A stretch of DNA of 64,000 nucleotides from Sanderia malayensis (lineage: Eukaryota > Cnidaria > Scyphozoa > Semaeostomeae > Pelagiidae): assembly GCA_013076295.1 (NCBI GenBank), contig RQOL01000718.1, forward strand, positions 3,906,001 to 3,970,000. Reading direction: 5' to 3'. Below the pieces are notes generated by a model. It did not search any database. It was not told the origin of the DNA and worked only from the letters and a program-made list of their open reading frames with translations. The position numbers were made by a program, and so were the translations under genes. Within the stretch, counting starts at the first letter, position 1, and each line of letters opens with the position of its first letter. Positions 35,389 through 48,940 of this stretch are shown here, piece by piece.

Positions 35389-38300
35389 AGCTGGTGCATA
35401 CAACTTAAATACTGTTGACTGTGACAAAAAACTGTACTTACAATAAAATTATGCAAGTAAACAGAATAACAAATAAAAACTGCACTGATTGTGAAATTTC
35501 TTTGAGGAGTTGTTGAATTCAAATGATGATTCAATTCAATGAATTTGTTGAATTCAAATGATTCAAAGAAAAATTACTAGAGATAAATTGATTACTTTGT
35601 GCTGTAAATAGTTTTTAGCGTTAAATTCCAGAAGTAAATAATAAGCTAAAGTATCCAGTTGCGTGACAGTACTCTGTCAAAATCCCCCCCCCCCGACCCC
35701 GTATTACCAGTTCCCCCTACCTAACCTTCTTGGAGAAATATTTGAGGTAACAGTCATAAATGTGCCATATTATAGCAAGTTCCACAAATCTGTTTGTGTT
35801 TTATTGATTTTTATCGTTATATTATAATACAAGTGCGAAATTCGTGATGTTAATTTAAATTGTATCAATTATTATTCAACCTGTATATTCAGTCTGAATG
35901 TAAACAAAAGACGATTAGTCCTTGATTGAATTATTTGCCAACAAGGTAATCGAAAGCAAACCTTTCTCAATAAAGTTAAATTTGTAGAAACACTAAAAAC
36001 AATTAGTGATTTATGCACAGTTCCGTGAGAACAGGTTGAAATTTAATTTCATATTTAATTTATAATACTCATCAATTAATATTTAGATTGGAGAATATTT
36101 TGTTAATATGTAAAAATATTTTCATTTCATATTTGTCTACATCTAGCCACTGATGGGAATAGTAATGACTTGGTGAGTAATAAAAATTATCGATTTTTCA
36201 GATTACTAGATCCAATTTAACTTAATCATCGCCAAAGGAGCAATACTCTATGGCACTCACAATTATGTTTGCACCGCAGATTATTTGCCGTAGTTAATTA
36301 GTTGGTTTCGTTTTTTATTGCCTGGGTGTAGAGCAGTAGAGACAGCAGCACTAATTAGACTCAGGCACTGAGAAAGAAAAAATTTGTCTTTGAAACAAAT
36401 TGAATTTCATCAAGACTTTGATGGCAAATTATTGTTAACTTGAATGCCCTTCGAGCCACATCAAGATTCAGATTCGGAATTAGATTTAGATTCGGCAATA
36501 TCTATCGATTTATGGTCTATATGTTTTCGAATCGTAAATATTGAAACATCAAACTGAATTCCTAACTATCCCAATATAGCTACAACATCTTGTATTATGA
36601 AGATTCTTGGAAAATTTTTTGGCCAGAGAATTCGTCAACAACGTCGCAGGCCTCAACCATGTAAATTACTTTCTTCTTGACAAGTCGCACAACCATAATG
36701 TAAGTATTCTAGCAACGTCATCAGAATGGCTTGCTCCTTTAGGGGATTCGCTAATTGTTGTTGCATACTGGGTGTAGCCATAAGTAGAAAGACCTTGACC
36801 CATGCTCATAACAAATAACTGCCTCTTATAAGCGATCTTCTTGTTGAGTTTTCGTTAAATCGTTTGGGCATATTGACTTCATCCTTTATAGTTTTGTATG
36901 CACGACTTTTTAATATTATACATATTATTCTAACCAAATCACAAGCAGAACTAAATAAGGGTCCAATGGAAATTCAGAATAGAGCGGAAAATTAGTAAGA
37001 ACAGAAAGTTGGAGTATATATGGCTAACAAACGAAGTTGAAACACACACGCATGATAAAAATATAGACATACTAAGCTGTGGAGCAAGTTAGAGTGCGCA
37101 AAAATAAGAAGGAACGAAAGAGAGTGTTTTAACATAAGTATAAGTAACCATCAAACTTTTGCGCTATTAATTAATTTGCCAGAGTAGTGTCCGTTTCTTC
37201 AACCCAGCACTCAAACCTTCTTAGGTATTTCCTAATTTCTGTGCTACAGCTTTCCTAAAGCTTTCCAGCAAACTTTTACACACTATAGTCACAAAGGCAA
37301 ATATTTCATTTTGCACCACAATTTTTCTTTTATATTTGAAATTTGGCATCGCCTAAAAATGTCGTCTTTGCTTGTATTAGTCAAACCACTTGTCCGAAAA
37401 ATTTTCAAAACAATTTCAAAATACAAGATATTGTATTGCAATGACTATAAATTCAGTTTAGTATTTCAACATTAATGCCTCGAAGACTTACAGAAAACGA
37501 ATCGGTGGATATTTTCGAATCTGAATCTAATTCCGAATCTGAATCCGAACCTGGCTCCAACAACGACATTAACGTTGTTAGGCTTTTAGGCCAATTACAT
37601 CTTGAGAAGGCACGCGCACGCCCCCTTTTGCTACAATATCTTCAACTACAGACATTTTCAAATTAATTATTCTTATTAATGATTAATTTACTGTTCTAGC
37701 ATAAATCATATTAACACTATAGTATTGAATATAAACTCTAGAAGCTAAGTCTTAAAATTCAGTTATCAAAACAAATCTCATAGCTTGGTTAGGCCTCGGA
37801 TTTTGGCCTAATTGTACAATGCGAAGAATGAGAAAATTTCTGTAGATATCAAATTTACTTACTGCAAAGGCTGTAAAAATGGAAAAGCAAATTAAACTTA
37901 CCATTTTAACACGAAGAAAGAACAAAATTGTGGCTGAACTTGAAATCTCTGTGTGTTATTGCCATTTATGACTCGAACGAGAGTATGAACCTAACCCCAC
38001 CACGTGTATTGCTGGGTTGTAGGTTAGGTGGGTCAAATAAGGCAAGGCAAAGGGGGCATTACACGGTGTATATTGGTTGGGGGGTCAAGAAGAAAGTGGA
38101 CCAGTGTGCTGTTTATTTAAAAATGTCTGCAAAGGGACAAAAGTTTCATTTGCTTCTATTATGTTGTTAACAATAAATATTATGTATAACTTTAACAAGT
38201 CTAAACATTTAATGTAAAGAATAAACAAATACGTTAATTGATAAATGATGATGAATAATATATTGGGTAAGTAAACAATTTCTTTACAAATCAATCAACA

Positions 38301-38805
38301 TTGGATTAGTAAAGCAAAGTACTCTGTCTCAGACATGTAAGCATTTACTAATAAAAAACAATAAACTGAGAGTACACAGTCCACGGTATAAGAATTAACT
38401 CATATCCAGAAATGAATAATTTTTTTGCAAAAAGATAATTTCTGTAGTTAGAATCACAAACAATTCAGTGCAAAGTACAAAAATATTACTGAAAGATGAG
38501 CAGGGGATGAATAGCAAACAGGACTTGGGAAGAACAAAAACTAAAGAACTAGTCCTATAGCCTTCTGTATGGAAGTAGTGTTCGTCGAGTGGTAAGGTTC
38601 AACATGAACTAAATTAATAACTATTATTGAAATTACGTGTTTATGATTAAACATTAATTTCCTTTTTAACTACTGGTATTCTCCACATGTAATGAACATT
38701 ATTATACAAATATACGGATGGATAAAATATCAGCTGTATTAATCTATTTCCTTCGTGTTCCTTTTGAAAAAGCAATGGAAATCTATTTCAGCCATTTCGC
38801 ATCGA
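35389..38805. other. Spacer between convergent genes C and D
   Basis: About 3.4 kb of AT-rich DNA with the two 3' ends. One short frame at 37475-37666 has Ser/Glu repeats but no other support. Nothing else recognised. Confidence 0.55.
35442..35447 (+). terminator. Polyadenylation signal of gene C
   Basis: AATAAA lies 54 bases after the TAA at 35386-35388, which supports that later stop as the true end of the coding region. Confidence 0.5.
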
Positions 38806-41800
38806 TTAGTTTGCTGAAATAAAGGGGAAAGATTGATAAGTTAACCAAACGTGAGAGCAGTAAGTAGATCGAACAGTAAAATTGATAAATTACACGAGCA
38901 AATGTAATGAGTTGCGTATTCTATTCTAACGAAGCAACTAATAACAAAATAACATATAAACATTATTAATAAATAACAAACAGGTAATGAATAAATGGTT
39001 GCAGATAAATTGAAAAAAGCATCAAATAAACCAAATAATAAGAATAAACGAATAAGATAGATAAATATACAACCACAGATAAAAGTAAAGAAAACATAGG
39101 TGAGTTTATAGATAAATGAGTAAGTGGAATAGTAAATAAGAAATGTTGCTTACTTGTCTTTTTGTTCAATGATCTTTTATACGGATCTGATCTTATACAA
39201 AGTCCATTTATACATCGTCTCGGTGATTCGCAGTAACCACAGTTTGCCATAGGTGGCGGAGGCGGTGGAGGAGGCGGCGGAGGAGGAGGTGGTGGCGGAG
39301 GCGGCTGGGGTGGCGGCGCAGGAGCTACAGCTGAAAATGATAAAATGATTGTAACAGATTTATTCCATCACAGAGTTTGTTTCACAGGACAGTACAGCAT
39401 AGCGTAACATTTTGAAATTCTCTCTTATAATGTCTCAGTAGGAGCACAAACGGCTATCTTGCGCAAATAATGCTAAAAGGTGAGAAACTATTTAACGCAT
39501 GAGCAAAATTTACTTACGAGTGCAAGAATAACCATTCCCCGAATAGCCAGGATTGCATTGGCACACTTTTGTTTCACTGCAAATCGCATACATGCCACAT
39601 TTAGAGCCGCCACATTCTCCTGAATCTAAACAGAAGGAGATGAAAGAAAGGTTATAGAAATGGCTGACGGAATGGGTAACAAATTCAGCTTTATTGAAAG
39701 ATGTCTAATTGCTGGTTGGTCATCGATGAGCAAAATGAAGCGTTGAATCAACTAGATAATCACTGAATCAACTAGATATTCCACGATTATACATACGATG
39801 CTATGATACTACGATATACAGGGTGGCCCAGAAAAAAGTAACCCCCAAACAAAATAATTTATAGATATTTTTTCTCAAAAACGAATTCAATCAAATTTAT
39901 ACCAGATGATATTCAATTCAAGTTTATTAACGTGTAGAAATATCTTGACGTTTAGAGCTTCCATCTAGGCACAATGAGGCGTTAAATTCGTGACATACAA
40001 AAACCCGCTGTTTTGGCGGGAAATTGAAATTTTATCACGTCAGCGAGCTGGCAAAACAAAAATTAACGTAAAGGAAAATGCCTGCAATGTCAGTAGAAGA
40101 TAAGCATCTTATAAAGAATTTAAGAATAGAAAAAGGATGGGGAAGAAAAAGAATCTTACCAGACTGACATTTTGAACATCTTATGTGACTGATAGAATGA
40201 GTTGTTGAAGTTTTTCGTGTTTTGTTGCGTCAATATACAGTTACATGTTTCCAAACAGTGTGTTTTTGGATGCTTAAGTTTGAGAGTACACTTACTCAGA
40301 GATAATAAACTCTACCAGCACAATATTTACACACAATATCGCACTTAAGTGGAATAACTTGAAGCATGAATTTCATAAAATTGCTACTTCAGAAATATTT
40401 TTTACGAATTATTTTGTTAGGGGGGGGGGGGTTACTTTTTTCTGGGCCACCCTGTATATACCTATATCTATGCCAATATGATTACGATGGACATTCAATC
40501 TGCAAAGTATTGTTTGCATTGCAGAAGAGCATTAAAAATCTGAAATTGCATTGTGGCACGCTAGAGAGTGAGTCATTATGTTACGACACATTCCTTTACG
40601 AGGGGATATCCCACAGAGGTCCAACGTGGATTGAAATTCACTGAAATAGTTTGAATTGTTGAAAACTTGCCTTTTTTGACGCATTCGTATCCATTGCCAA
40701 TGTAACCAGTTCGGCACTTGCAATGCCCATTAATGCACTTGGCGTGTGGATCGCATTTCGAACATTTATCAACTGAAAATACAAACATGGAATTTATTGA
40801 GACAAGGGACTTTATCAGCTCAATAGCTTGCCAACGATTTCATTGACAAACAAGCCTGCTGCACGGTGATCAATTGACAGGACACTTGCTAAATAGAGGG
40901 AACAAGTAATTGAGGACCCCCATGCAAAGACACCGACTTGTATTACGTGATAAGGCAGAATATCACGCAACAAGGGGGTAAAATAAAATATAAAACTCAA
41001 CGCACCTTCGCAGACGCTGCCAGTGAATTGTACTTCGCAGAAGCAGTCGTATCCATTGCCATTCTGTTTGCAAGTTCCTCCATTCAGACACGGATTTGGA
41101 TGACAGACATCTTTGGGATCCGGTGAGCCACCTCCAGACGGATCTATAAAACAAAACAACAATAATCAACATAAATTGAAAAAATTTGAATAAATTAGCA
41201 TATATTAAAGCATGTATTGTTCCAATGTTCCAATACAACACACTGTTGTTTTGTCTTTTGTTTTGAGCAAAATTATCAGGTTGGAGGTTCTTAATCCACT
41301 AGTTCTTATATGCGAGATTTGACTGGAAGTTAAGGTTACTGAATGTTATGAAAATTGCAATCCCGGGTCTAAAAGGGTGATAGAAGGCCCCAAACAGACA
41401 TGACTTGCTGTGTACAGACTTAGAAGGCAAGAAATTGACTACCTTTGAAGCATGTTACATAACATACCATTGCAGAATGGACCAGTGAAGCCAGCTGCGC
41501 ATGTACACTTGGGCTTATCGCCAACACTCGTGCATGTGCCACCATTTTTGCATGGATTTGGGGTACACGGGTCGGCTGAACCCCCACCAACACGATCTGT
41601 TGACCAATCACAATCAAATATTAACCTTCATATTAATCATCCCATGTCAGTAACTAATTATCACCGTGATTGAATAGAATTGTCGCTGCGGGGCATCGTT
41701 ACCTGTGCAGTACTTTCCAGTGTAGCCAGGCGGACATTTACAATCGTATTTTGTGCCTTTTGGAATGCACGTGGCGCCGTTTTCACATTGGTGACTGGAA

Positions 41801-44800
41801 CACGGGTCACCTCCTTGACCTCCAGCTGAAAACGAGACAAACAGACCCTCATCATAAATATAATCATAATCACGAAACCATAATCACAACTGATAATCAT
41901 AATAATTTCGATATTTCCGTTCCCGTTCCTGTTCCAATTCATATTTCTGTTCACAACAATGTTGAGTCTTTTCTGAGCACAATAACCTTTTAACAACCGT
42001 ATCACTGAAACACCCACAGCGTTTAATAAGCGTCTTAGGCTACATTGAGGTGTTAATTAGAAGAGTGAGTAAACGAAGGGGTTCTCTTCATTATCAAATG
42101 ATGTATATATATGAACATGTAAGCATGGCAAGGTTGATGTGAATCAAATCACTTACTGTCAGGTTCGCAGATTTTTCCATTGCCAGTGTATCCTGTTTTG
42201 CAGATGCATTTGCCAGTTAAACAATCAGCAAATGGACTGCAATCCTTGCAGTTGTCAACTAAAAAATCAAACAAAATCGTATTCAGCTACACCCAGCAAC
42301 TTTTCCTGGCTAAACGATACAGTAATTGCAACAATATAGGCAAATACATTCGGACTTATCAAGGCTGTTTCTGATACTATGGGAGACGGATCTCTCCTGA
42401 AACGTTGCCTAACTAAATATCAAAGACTTGTCATGATAAGTAGTGCCTATCATGCCTAATACAGTACAAATAGGACCCCCCGGCAATTAATTTTCAACAA
42501 AAAATCCAACCCCCCCGCTAATTGGGACCCCCCCGGCAATTAGGCACCTAAGAGTAGAGTGTTTCACGAACCTTGGCATTTGTCTCCGGTATACCTTAGA
42601 TCAGAGCATTCGCACGAAGCAGTCCCACCGACGTCAGTGCACTTTCCATTGTGTTGGCATGGATTTGGATCGCACGGATCAGGCTCTATGATAAAAACAA
42701 AATTTTGGCAAATAAAATCAATCCTTTAAGCATGCTCGAGAAAACTCTGGTTTTAAAAGTTTTGCAAATAATGCATGCCAACTTCAATATGAATATTGAA
42801 GTTGGCATGCATTACGAAGAGAGTGGAAACCCCCCTTCCCATCTCACACGAGGAAATAATGCACTTTAGAGCTTTGAGTTTAATTTCCCCTCTTATTGAC
42901 ATGTAATAATAACATAGATAGCTCATCAGGTAGGCATTAGATCATAGCCTTTGACTAGCCTAGTTTGGAGATCTATGAGGCTTTCATTCCAGAGCTATGA
43001 TCTATTTCCTGTGTCGACCCAAAACACAAATTAAGTCATCCACACAGAGACAATACATTTGCCTTGTTTATAATAAAGAAGTTTGCTGAAGATCAGCTTT
43101 CGGTGAAAACTCTTTCAGAGGTGCTGATAAAACATTGACCGAATGGGGGTAAAACGGGACCAAACAAATGCTAAAAGGGGCCAGTTTTAGACAAGAAACA
43201 TTTGAAAACATATCTACAAACGTACTTTCACAATTAACCCCTTTGAATTTCTCACAGATGCATTTGTATCCGCCAACCAATGTGATGCATTTTCCGCCAT
43301 TTTTGCAAGGATTCGGCTCACAATATTTCTTATCTGAAAAACAAGTGATAAGCAGTTACAAATTAGTATTAATAGCTGATGATCAACTACTAATTGCAAA
43401 TATAGCATCCAAGATGTTAGTAACTACTCAATAGAGCCACAGATGCGCTACAAGCCAGCGCAAATCAATACTTATCTCGTCAAGCTATCGAGAGTATCAC
43501 AAGAAACAAGCACGACTAATCATATCAAGACCAAGGTGAGAAAACGATATCTTCAATTTCCAAGAAAAATCAAGAAGTCTTTGGAACCCAAGAAAGATGA
43601 GTCGAAGCAAAGAGTCCAATGCAGAATAATTGGCGGAAAAAGTAAGAGGAAGTAGAGCCTGAACTGGACAACAACAACAACCTTAAATAAATCATTCTAC
43701 TTTAAGCATGCATGTTGATAATGGCTTTGACAATTACAAGAACATAAGACCTATTGTAATAACCTGCAAATTTGTATCTTTACTCAGTGATCTCATTACT
43801 GAGTAAAGATACAAATTAGTTGCCTTGAGGTAAACCTGCATTACCAAGTAATTAATGTATGTATGTATGTATGTATGTATGTATGTATGTATGTATGTAT
43901 GTATGTATGTATGTATGTATGTATGTATGTATGCATGTATGTATGTATGTATGTATGTATGTATGTATGTATGTATGACTGTATGTATGTATGTATGTAT
44001 GTATGTATGTATGTATGTATGTATGTATGTATGTATGTATGTATGTATTTATGTATGTATGTATGTATGTATGTATTTATCCAAAGCTTCATTAATAGGT
44101 TGTCGAGGCCTTTACTGAAATCGAGACTCTTTGCATGCCAAGTAGATTGTAATTCATTGCAGCAATAAGAAACACGATTAATTGTCAAAGACACTTACCT
44201 TGGCAGTTCTCTCCTGTCCATCCAACGGTGCATTGACAATCGTATGATCCATCAATGTCTTTGCATGTTCCTCCATTTTGGCATGGATTCGGTTTGCACA
44301 TACTCTCTGCGAAGACAACAATATTCACAACTCGGTTACACATGCAGCTTTTAATCCAATTGCAGTAAAACATGAATATAACAGAGACGTTCAAAGATTG
44401 ATACGAGAGGCTGGAGAAGGTGAGGAGTTTATTTAGCTTACTTTTTGCGCATGTTTTTCCATCTCCGACGTATCCTTCCTTACAATAACATTTCCCTTTT
44501 TCACATATAGCATGAGGATCGCATTCGCGACAAGCATCGTCTGGAAAATAAAAATTGATAAATTGATGCAGTCACCGAATCAGCTACAGTCGACTCTTGC
44601 TATCTCGAACTCGCAGGGGAAATTTGTTCGACAAAATTTGTTCGACATAGATTAATTCAAGATATCCGAACTACGTTCGCCCAACTAGAAAACGAGGGGA
44701 AATGGGAATATGTTCGAGATAGCGAGTTGCAGATAGCGAGATTCGACTGTATGTCATTTTTGGGTTGGTTTTGATTTCGTCATTATCTGCAGTTTATTTC

Positions 44801-47800
44801 GAAATTCTTCAAACATCCACATGCAGATGAATAAATTTGAAAATAAACTTGCTAGTAAAGTATCTCTCGAAACGTCACACGCATAAAAACTCTTGTTTTT
44901 GACATGATCAGCTTCTGTTCTCATTCGGAGACAGGTCGTAAAAACTCTCGTGAAATCACAGTCACTGATTCAGCACGTGGGTTGAACACGTTGAATCAAT
45001 AACCGGTAGAATAGCAAATAGGATAGCTAGATGAATGATTAAGAGGCTAACAAGACAAAACGACCGTCAAATATATTTACATGCTGCTTACCTTCACAAT
45101 TCTTTCCAGTGAAGCCTTCTATGCATGTGCAGTGATATAGGGGCAATGCTCCACTCATGACGCTGCTTATCGAGGCAGCACCAGACTGCGTGTTGTAATA
45201 TTCATGACACGTCCCCCCATTTTGACACGGTCGGGCTGCGCATGGACTGGCCACTGGAATAAAATCAAGGGGGTTACAAGCTTCATCAACTGTCTTACCA
45301 ACTAAATCTACGTCCGATAAATAAATAGTGTTGAAGATATAATTGTTTCAAGAGACATATTGCAATCAAGAGAAGAAAATACTGCTCGAAGAAAGAGACT
45401 ATTGTTTTAGAATTGAGAATATTGTCCTGCAGCGGGGAAAATTATATTGGAAGAAAAAGGGTAGTTTTCTCGAAAATGCTGTTCCAAGAGAGAGATGACT
45501 TTCTTCCGGGAGAACTCAATGTCTTTGAAAAAAACTTTGCAATGTCAAAAATCAGCTCTACTTACTTTGGCACTTGTCACCAATAAATCCATCAGTGCAC
45601 GCACAAAATGGAGCACCATTTTTGACGTAGCAAGTTCCAGCATTTGCACAGGGGTTTGGATGGCACACGTGATCTGTTCAGAGAAAAGCAAACTTCATTA
45701 ATTGAAAATTTCGATCAATGATAGGGACAGCAACTGTTGCTCAATCTACATGGAACCTAAAGTCTGATATTTTGGGACGAGAGTTGTGTGTTGCAAAAGA
45801 CACATCTCTCGTACTCTTTGGCGTGCGAGAAATGTGTCTGGGACACATCAAAATTAAAGTCCAAATCTTTCAGACACTGCACGGGACTTTTATTGAATTT
45901 ACAAGGGAATAATAACAAGTAGCTTGATATACCTTGGCAGTTGACGTTTTTATATCCAACACGACACGTGCAACTGTAGCCAATGTTCTCCTCGTTGCAT
46001 GTCCCTCCATTCAAGCACGGATTGGAGGAGCAACTGCTTCTCGCTGTAATCGAAGGCAATCGAGATAATCCATCAGTTAATCCGTCAAATTTACGACAAA
46101 CCATTTGGCAATATACTCAACAAAATACTGAGTTGAAAGGGTGATCTAAAATCTCGATTTAACAGGCTGCATACTTAGATTAACCAGAATTGAGTCATGG
46201 ATGGAAGTAGTCTACTATGAAGATCAGTGATCCATGCTCCAACTGATAGTCAATGGATTACAGATTAGCTGTCGTGGATTATTATAGATTACCTTCACAT
46301 GTCAATCCTTTGAATCCGATGGTACATGTGCATTCGAACTTGCCATTTCTCTCAGTGCACGTTCCTCCATTTTTGCATGGATTTGGACTACATTGGTTTG
46401 TTTCTGTAAATAAAAATTCAAAAAACATGTCAAACGGTGAAAGATAGTGTAACGAATATCAATTTTTACTAAAAGAAGGCCATGACTTCCCGAGAGCCTG
46501 CTTGCGAGGATTAATTCTTTTAAATAAAAACTATTGTATTAATGGAAAAAAAATTGCAAATTTGAACACCTTCGCAGATTTTGCCCTTGAAGCCCTCTTT
46601 GCACGAGCATTCGTAGCCATCTTCGGTTTCAGTGCACATTCCTCCGTTCTTGCAAGGATTTGGATGGCACTTGTTCTCCTCTGCAACACAACAATATTAA
46701 ATTGATATAAACGCAATATCAATTCAAAAAAGACGCATAACAACCATGGACAACAGGGATGCACGTTCTAATTTTCCCTCTGGGCGGGGGGGGGGGTAAA
46801 CTCACTCTGAGCCCACTGACATATATAGACCAATCCTTGCCTAAAACATCGTCTTAGATTCGGATACAATAACAAATCGACTTCGATTTAAATTATCCAA
46901 CAATTTTTCATAGAGTGATTGTCTCCTGATAAACAAAATTTGGAATTTTGTTTGGACCGACTCCGAAAATATTGCAGGGCATCTCACTCACCCTCACACG
47001 CCCCCTTCCCCACAGTGCGCCCCTAAACACCCTATAGCAAAATCAAATGCGACACCCAACAAAAAATTATTAATTGTGATATCTGTCAACTGAGACGTTT
47101 GCTCCAAATAAGAGCTCCCTTGCATTACCAACGAAACATTTCACCAATTGATCTGTGATATATTAGAAAAGCGAATCAAGCTAAAGTCTTTCAATACAAC
47201 ATTGGTCTAGATGTTACACTCCCTCCCACCTAAGACTTCCTACATCTTTTCCTTAAGATTATTGAAAGTATTAACAAGTAGTTTGAACATGTTTTTAGGC
47301 TGTAATGCTTTGCAGTTGCTATAAAGCGAGAATCTCAAATAAACCAGTTAATTCTCAAGTTGTTTGCGTTGTTTTACCTTCGCATCGCGTGCCCTTGTAA
47401 CCGGTCATGCAAACGCATTCAAAACTTCCACCAACATCATAACAAGTTCCACTATTTCTGCAAGGATTTGGCTCACATTGGCTTCGAGCTGCAACGAGAA
47501 AAACAATGCGTATTTCACCACCTGGGAGATTCACAAACACTGTTACATTCCATAGACATTTGCATAGGTTTTGAGTGCTTCCAACCTACAACCAGGCATA
47601 TACATTGACATACACTTGTGTGCAATGAGTTCACAGTATATACAGTACTAAACGGGCAAATGAACATTAAAGATAACAAAGCAAATGGGCAAATGAACAT
47701 TAAAGATAACAAAGTTCTGCTAAAAATGACTCACATTGTGTTTAGGGTAGTTATGAAAGGAGATTAAAACACGGACCGACTTACTTTCACAATGCATGCC

Positions 47801-48940
47801 AAGATATCCAAGCGGACAAGTGCATTCGTACCCATGGGATAAAATAGTGCACGTTCCGCCATTTAGACAGGGACTCGGGTCGCAGCGGCCGTGAACTGAA
47901 ATAAGAAACAAAATAGACTTTCAAGATTGAAGGAAAATATGAAAGCAACGATTGTGTTATTTTCTTGAAAATTCTTTTGAAATTTACGGGTTTACGGATA
48001 AATTTAATAAGAATAACAGTAGTGAATGCTAGGCCCACAAAGTCCATGATTAAACACGAATAACAATGCCAGGCCAACGAAGTGGGTCTGGGTGACTAAA
48101 CCAACTCTATCCGTCCATCCTACAAGTTAAGGTGCTTTCAAGATGTCTGTAACTCTAAATTATGAAATCATTGTGGAATAAAACGAGTTATAAACACACC
48201 AGAGAAAAGATAATAGTGCGAAGGTCAGTCAGTCAGATCAAAGTGAAAAAAAAAAGACAATCGGAAGAATGGAAGAGAAAAAGAAAGGAAAAGTTTGGGG
48301 GCAGAATATTATTGGGTTCTGTGATAACTTAATTTAAAGGTAAAGAATTAATGTAAAAACGTAAGCATGCTGTGATATGATTGTTTATTGTTTACTCACT
48401 GACATGATGGATATGTTTGTATTGGTGATGAATATGCTCGTACTCGTGAGGTTCTTCGGATTCATCTAAAATCTCTTCACCTCCAACTCCGCCGTGATAA
48501 TGGCCAACTCCGCCGTGATAATCGCCATCGCCGTGAATTCCAGCATGAAATGCAGCATCAAAATCACCGCCATGATATCCGCCATGATATCCGCCATGAT
48601 ATCCGCCATGAAATCCCTCATGATATCCGCCATGATATCCACCATGGTATCCGTCATGATATCCGCCATGGTGGAAGTGTTGAGCGTAAAATTGCGATCC
48701 TTCGTGTAAATGGTGATGACCCAGTGTTTCACCACTGGGGTAAAAAACAAATTGTCTCTTAGTATTTTTATTACCCTCCTTTGGTTCGTTTCGCTGCTTT
48801 GTATTAAGCGATTTTTGATCGGGTGTTTCGCTTTTCCTGCTCGTAGATTCGCGTGCGTGGCGTTGGACTATCGACGATGAATTCACAATGCATAAGATTT
48901 CGAAGAGAACCAGACATGTTACTATGAGTTTCGCTTCCAT
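38806..48940 (-). CDS. Gene D: secreted His-rich, 17-EGF protein with short polyproline tail
   Basis: Twenty exons on the minus strand give about 893 residues. Exon 1 (48400-48940) starts at [21 protein letters not shown], a clear signal peptide with the context AAAATGG. An in-frame upstream ATG at 49081 would add 47 residues ahead of the hydrophobic leader and is less likely. Seventeen EGF exons follow. Exon 19 (39154-39330) has a polyproline run and a small Cys module. A final exon of 8 coding bases (38806-38813) is proposed, joining at a GTAAGC donor and TTTATTTCAG acceptor to end KKTTN. Intron phases are 1 throughout. One donor (after EGF 16) is GC instead of GT. Tail-to-tail with gene C. 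Extracellular structural role inferred. Confidence 0.83.
39154..39330 (-). CDS. Gene D exon 19: polyproline and [13 protein letters not shown] module
   Basis: After TTTTCAG the frame reads PVAPAPPPQ followed by about 16 prolines, then [18 protein letters not shown] and a basic tail. The four cysteines (CxxC...C....C) resemble the first half of the short EGF type; they do not fit the minicollagen pattern. A consensus donor GTAAGC occurs at 39153. If unused, the frame would run through a hydrophobic AT-rich stretch to 38966, which looks like intron translation and not protein. Compared with gene A, the polyproline tail is retained and the minicollagen domains are absent. Confidence 0.7.
39518..47895 (-). 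CDS. Gene D exons 2-18: 17 EGF-like modules
   Basis: Exons in transcript order: 47785-47895, 47378-47488, 46570-46680, 46293-46403, 45933-46043, 45566-45673, 45092-45253, 44442-44540, 44199-44306, 43226-43333, 42572-42685, 42157-42258, 41703-41825, 41468-41596, 41006-41143, 40671-40772, 39518-39625. All begin and end in phase 1. Modules 8, 12, 16 and 17 are the short type; module 7 has a long loop between Cys3 and Cys5; modules 13-15 carry GG-rich or PSGGG linkers. The intron after module 16 uses AAAG/GCAAGT, a GC-AG junction. Several modules (for example [12 protein letters not shown] in module 9) match the Asp/Asn hydroxylation consensus. Confidence 0.88.
39819..40454. mobile_element. Tc1/mariner-derived element in the last EGF intron of gene D
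   Basis: Inverted ends CAGGGTGGCCCAGAAAA... at 39819 and complement ending 40454 (about 29 bases) are flanked by TA. A short frame at about 40078-40164 ([20 protein letters not shown]) looks like the start of a mariner-type transposase before it decays. It lies between the exons of EGF 16 and 17. Confidence 0.8.
42770..42813. repeat. Near-perfect palindrome
   Basis: Arms AATGCATGCCAACTTCAATA (42770) and its complement (ending 42813) match over 21 bases with a 2-base centre; in an intron of gene D. Confidence 0.85.
43769..43817. repeat. Perfect 20-bp inverted repeat
   Basis: AATTTGTATCTTTACTCAGT (43769-43788) and its complement (43798-43817) with a 9-base loop, close to the ATGT microsatellite. 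Confidence 0.85.
43857..44080. repeat. (ATGT)n microsatellite
   Basis: A run of about 55 tetranucleotide units with few interruptions, in the intron between EGF 9 and 10 of gene D. Confidence 0.95.
44587..44749. mobile_element. pogo/Tigger-like MITE
   Basis: Inverted ends CAGTCGACTCTTGCTATCT and the complement of CAGTCGAATCTCGCTATCT enclose 163 bases flanked by TA. It lies in the intron between EGF 7 and 8 of gene D. Confidence 0.7.
48400..48940 (-). CDS. Gene D exon 1: signal peptide and Tyr-His-Gly repeats
   Basis: The shortest first exon of the family (180 codons). After the leader comes a basic Ser/Lys-rich stretch and a KR site before QFVFYPSG. The core consists of YHGG repeats ([19 protein letters not shown]), encoded by 12-base units at about 48560-48670. 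The end is an acidic/His segment ([15 protein letters not shown]) just before the first EGF. Gly-Tyr-His repeat proteins are often hardened through metal or phenolic cross-links; this is an analogy by composition only. The donor GTCA/GTGAGT gives phase 1. Confidence 0.83.

Noticed and set aside
37475..37666. 63-codon frame with Ser/Glu repeats
   Set aside because: Short, low complexity, in a spacer, with no splice or neighbour support.
38966..39153. Hydrophobic extension of gene D exon 19
   Set aside because: Follows a consensus donor and looks like AT-rich intron sequence; kept only as an alternative.
43841..44194. Frames encoding MYVC or IHTY repeats
   Set aside because: Translation of the ATGT microsatellite.
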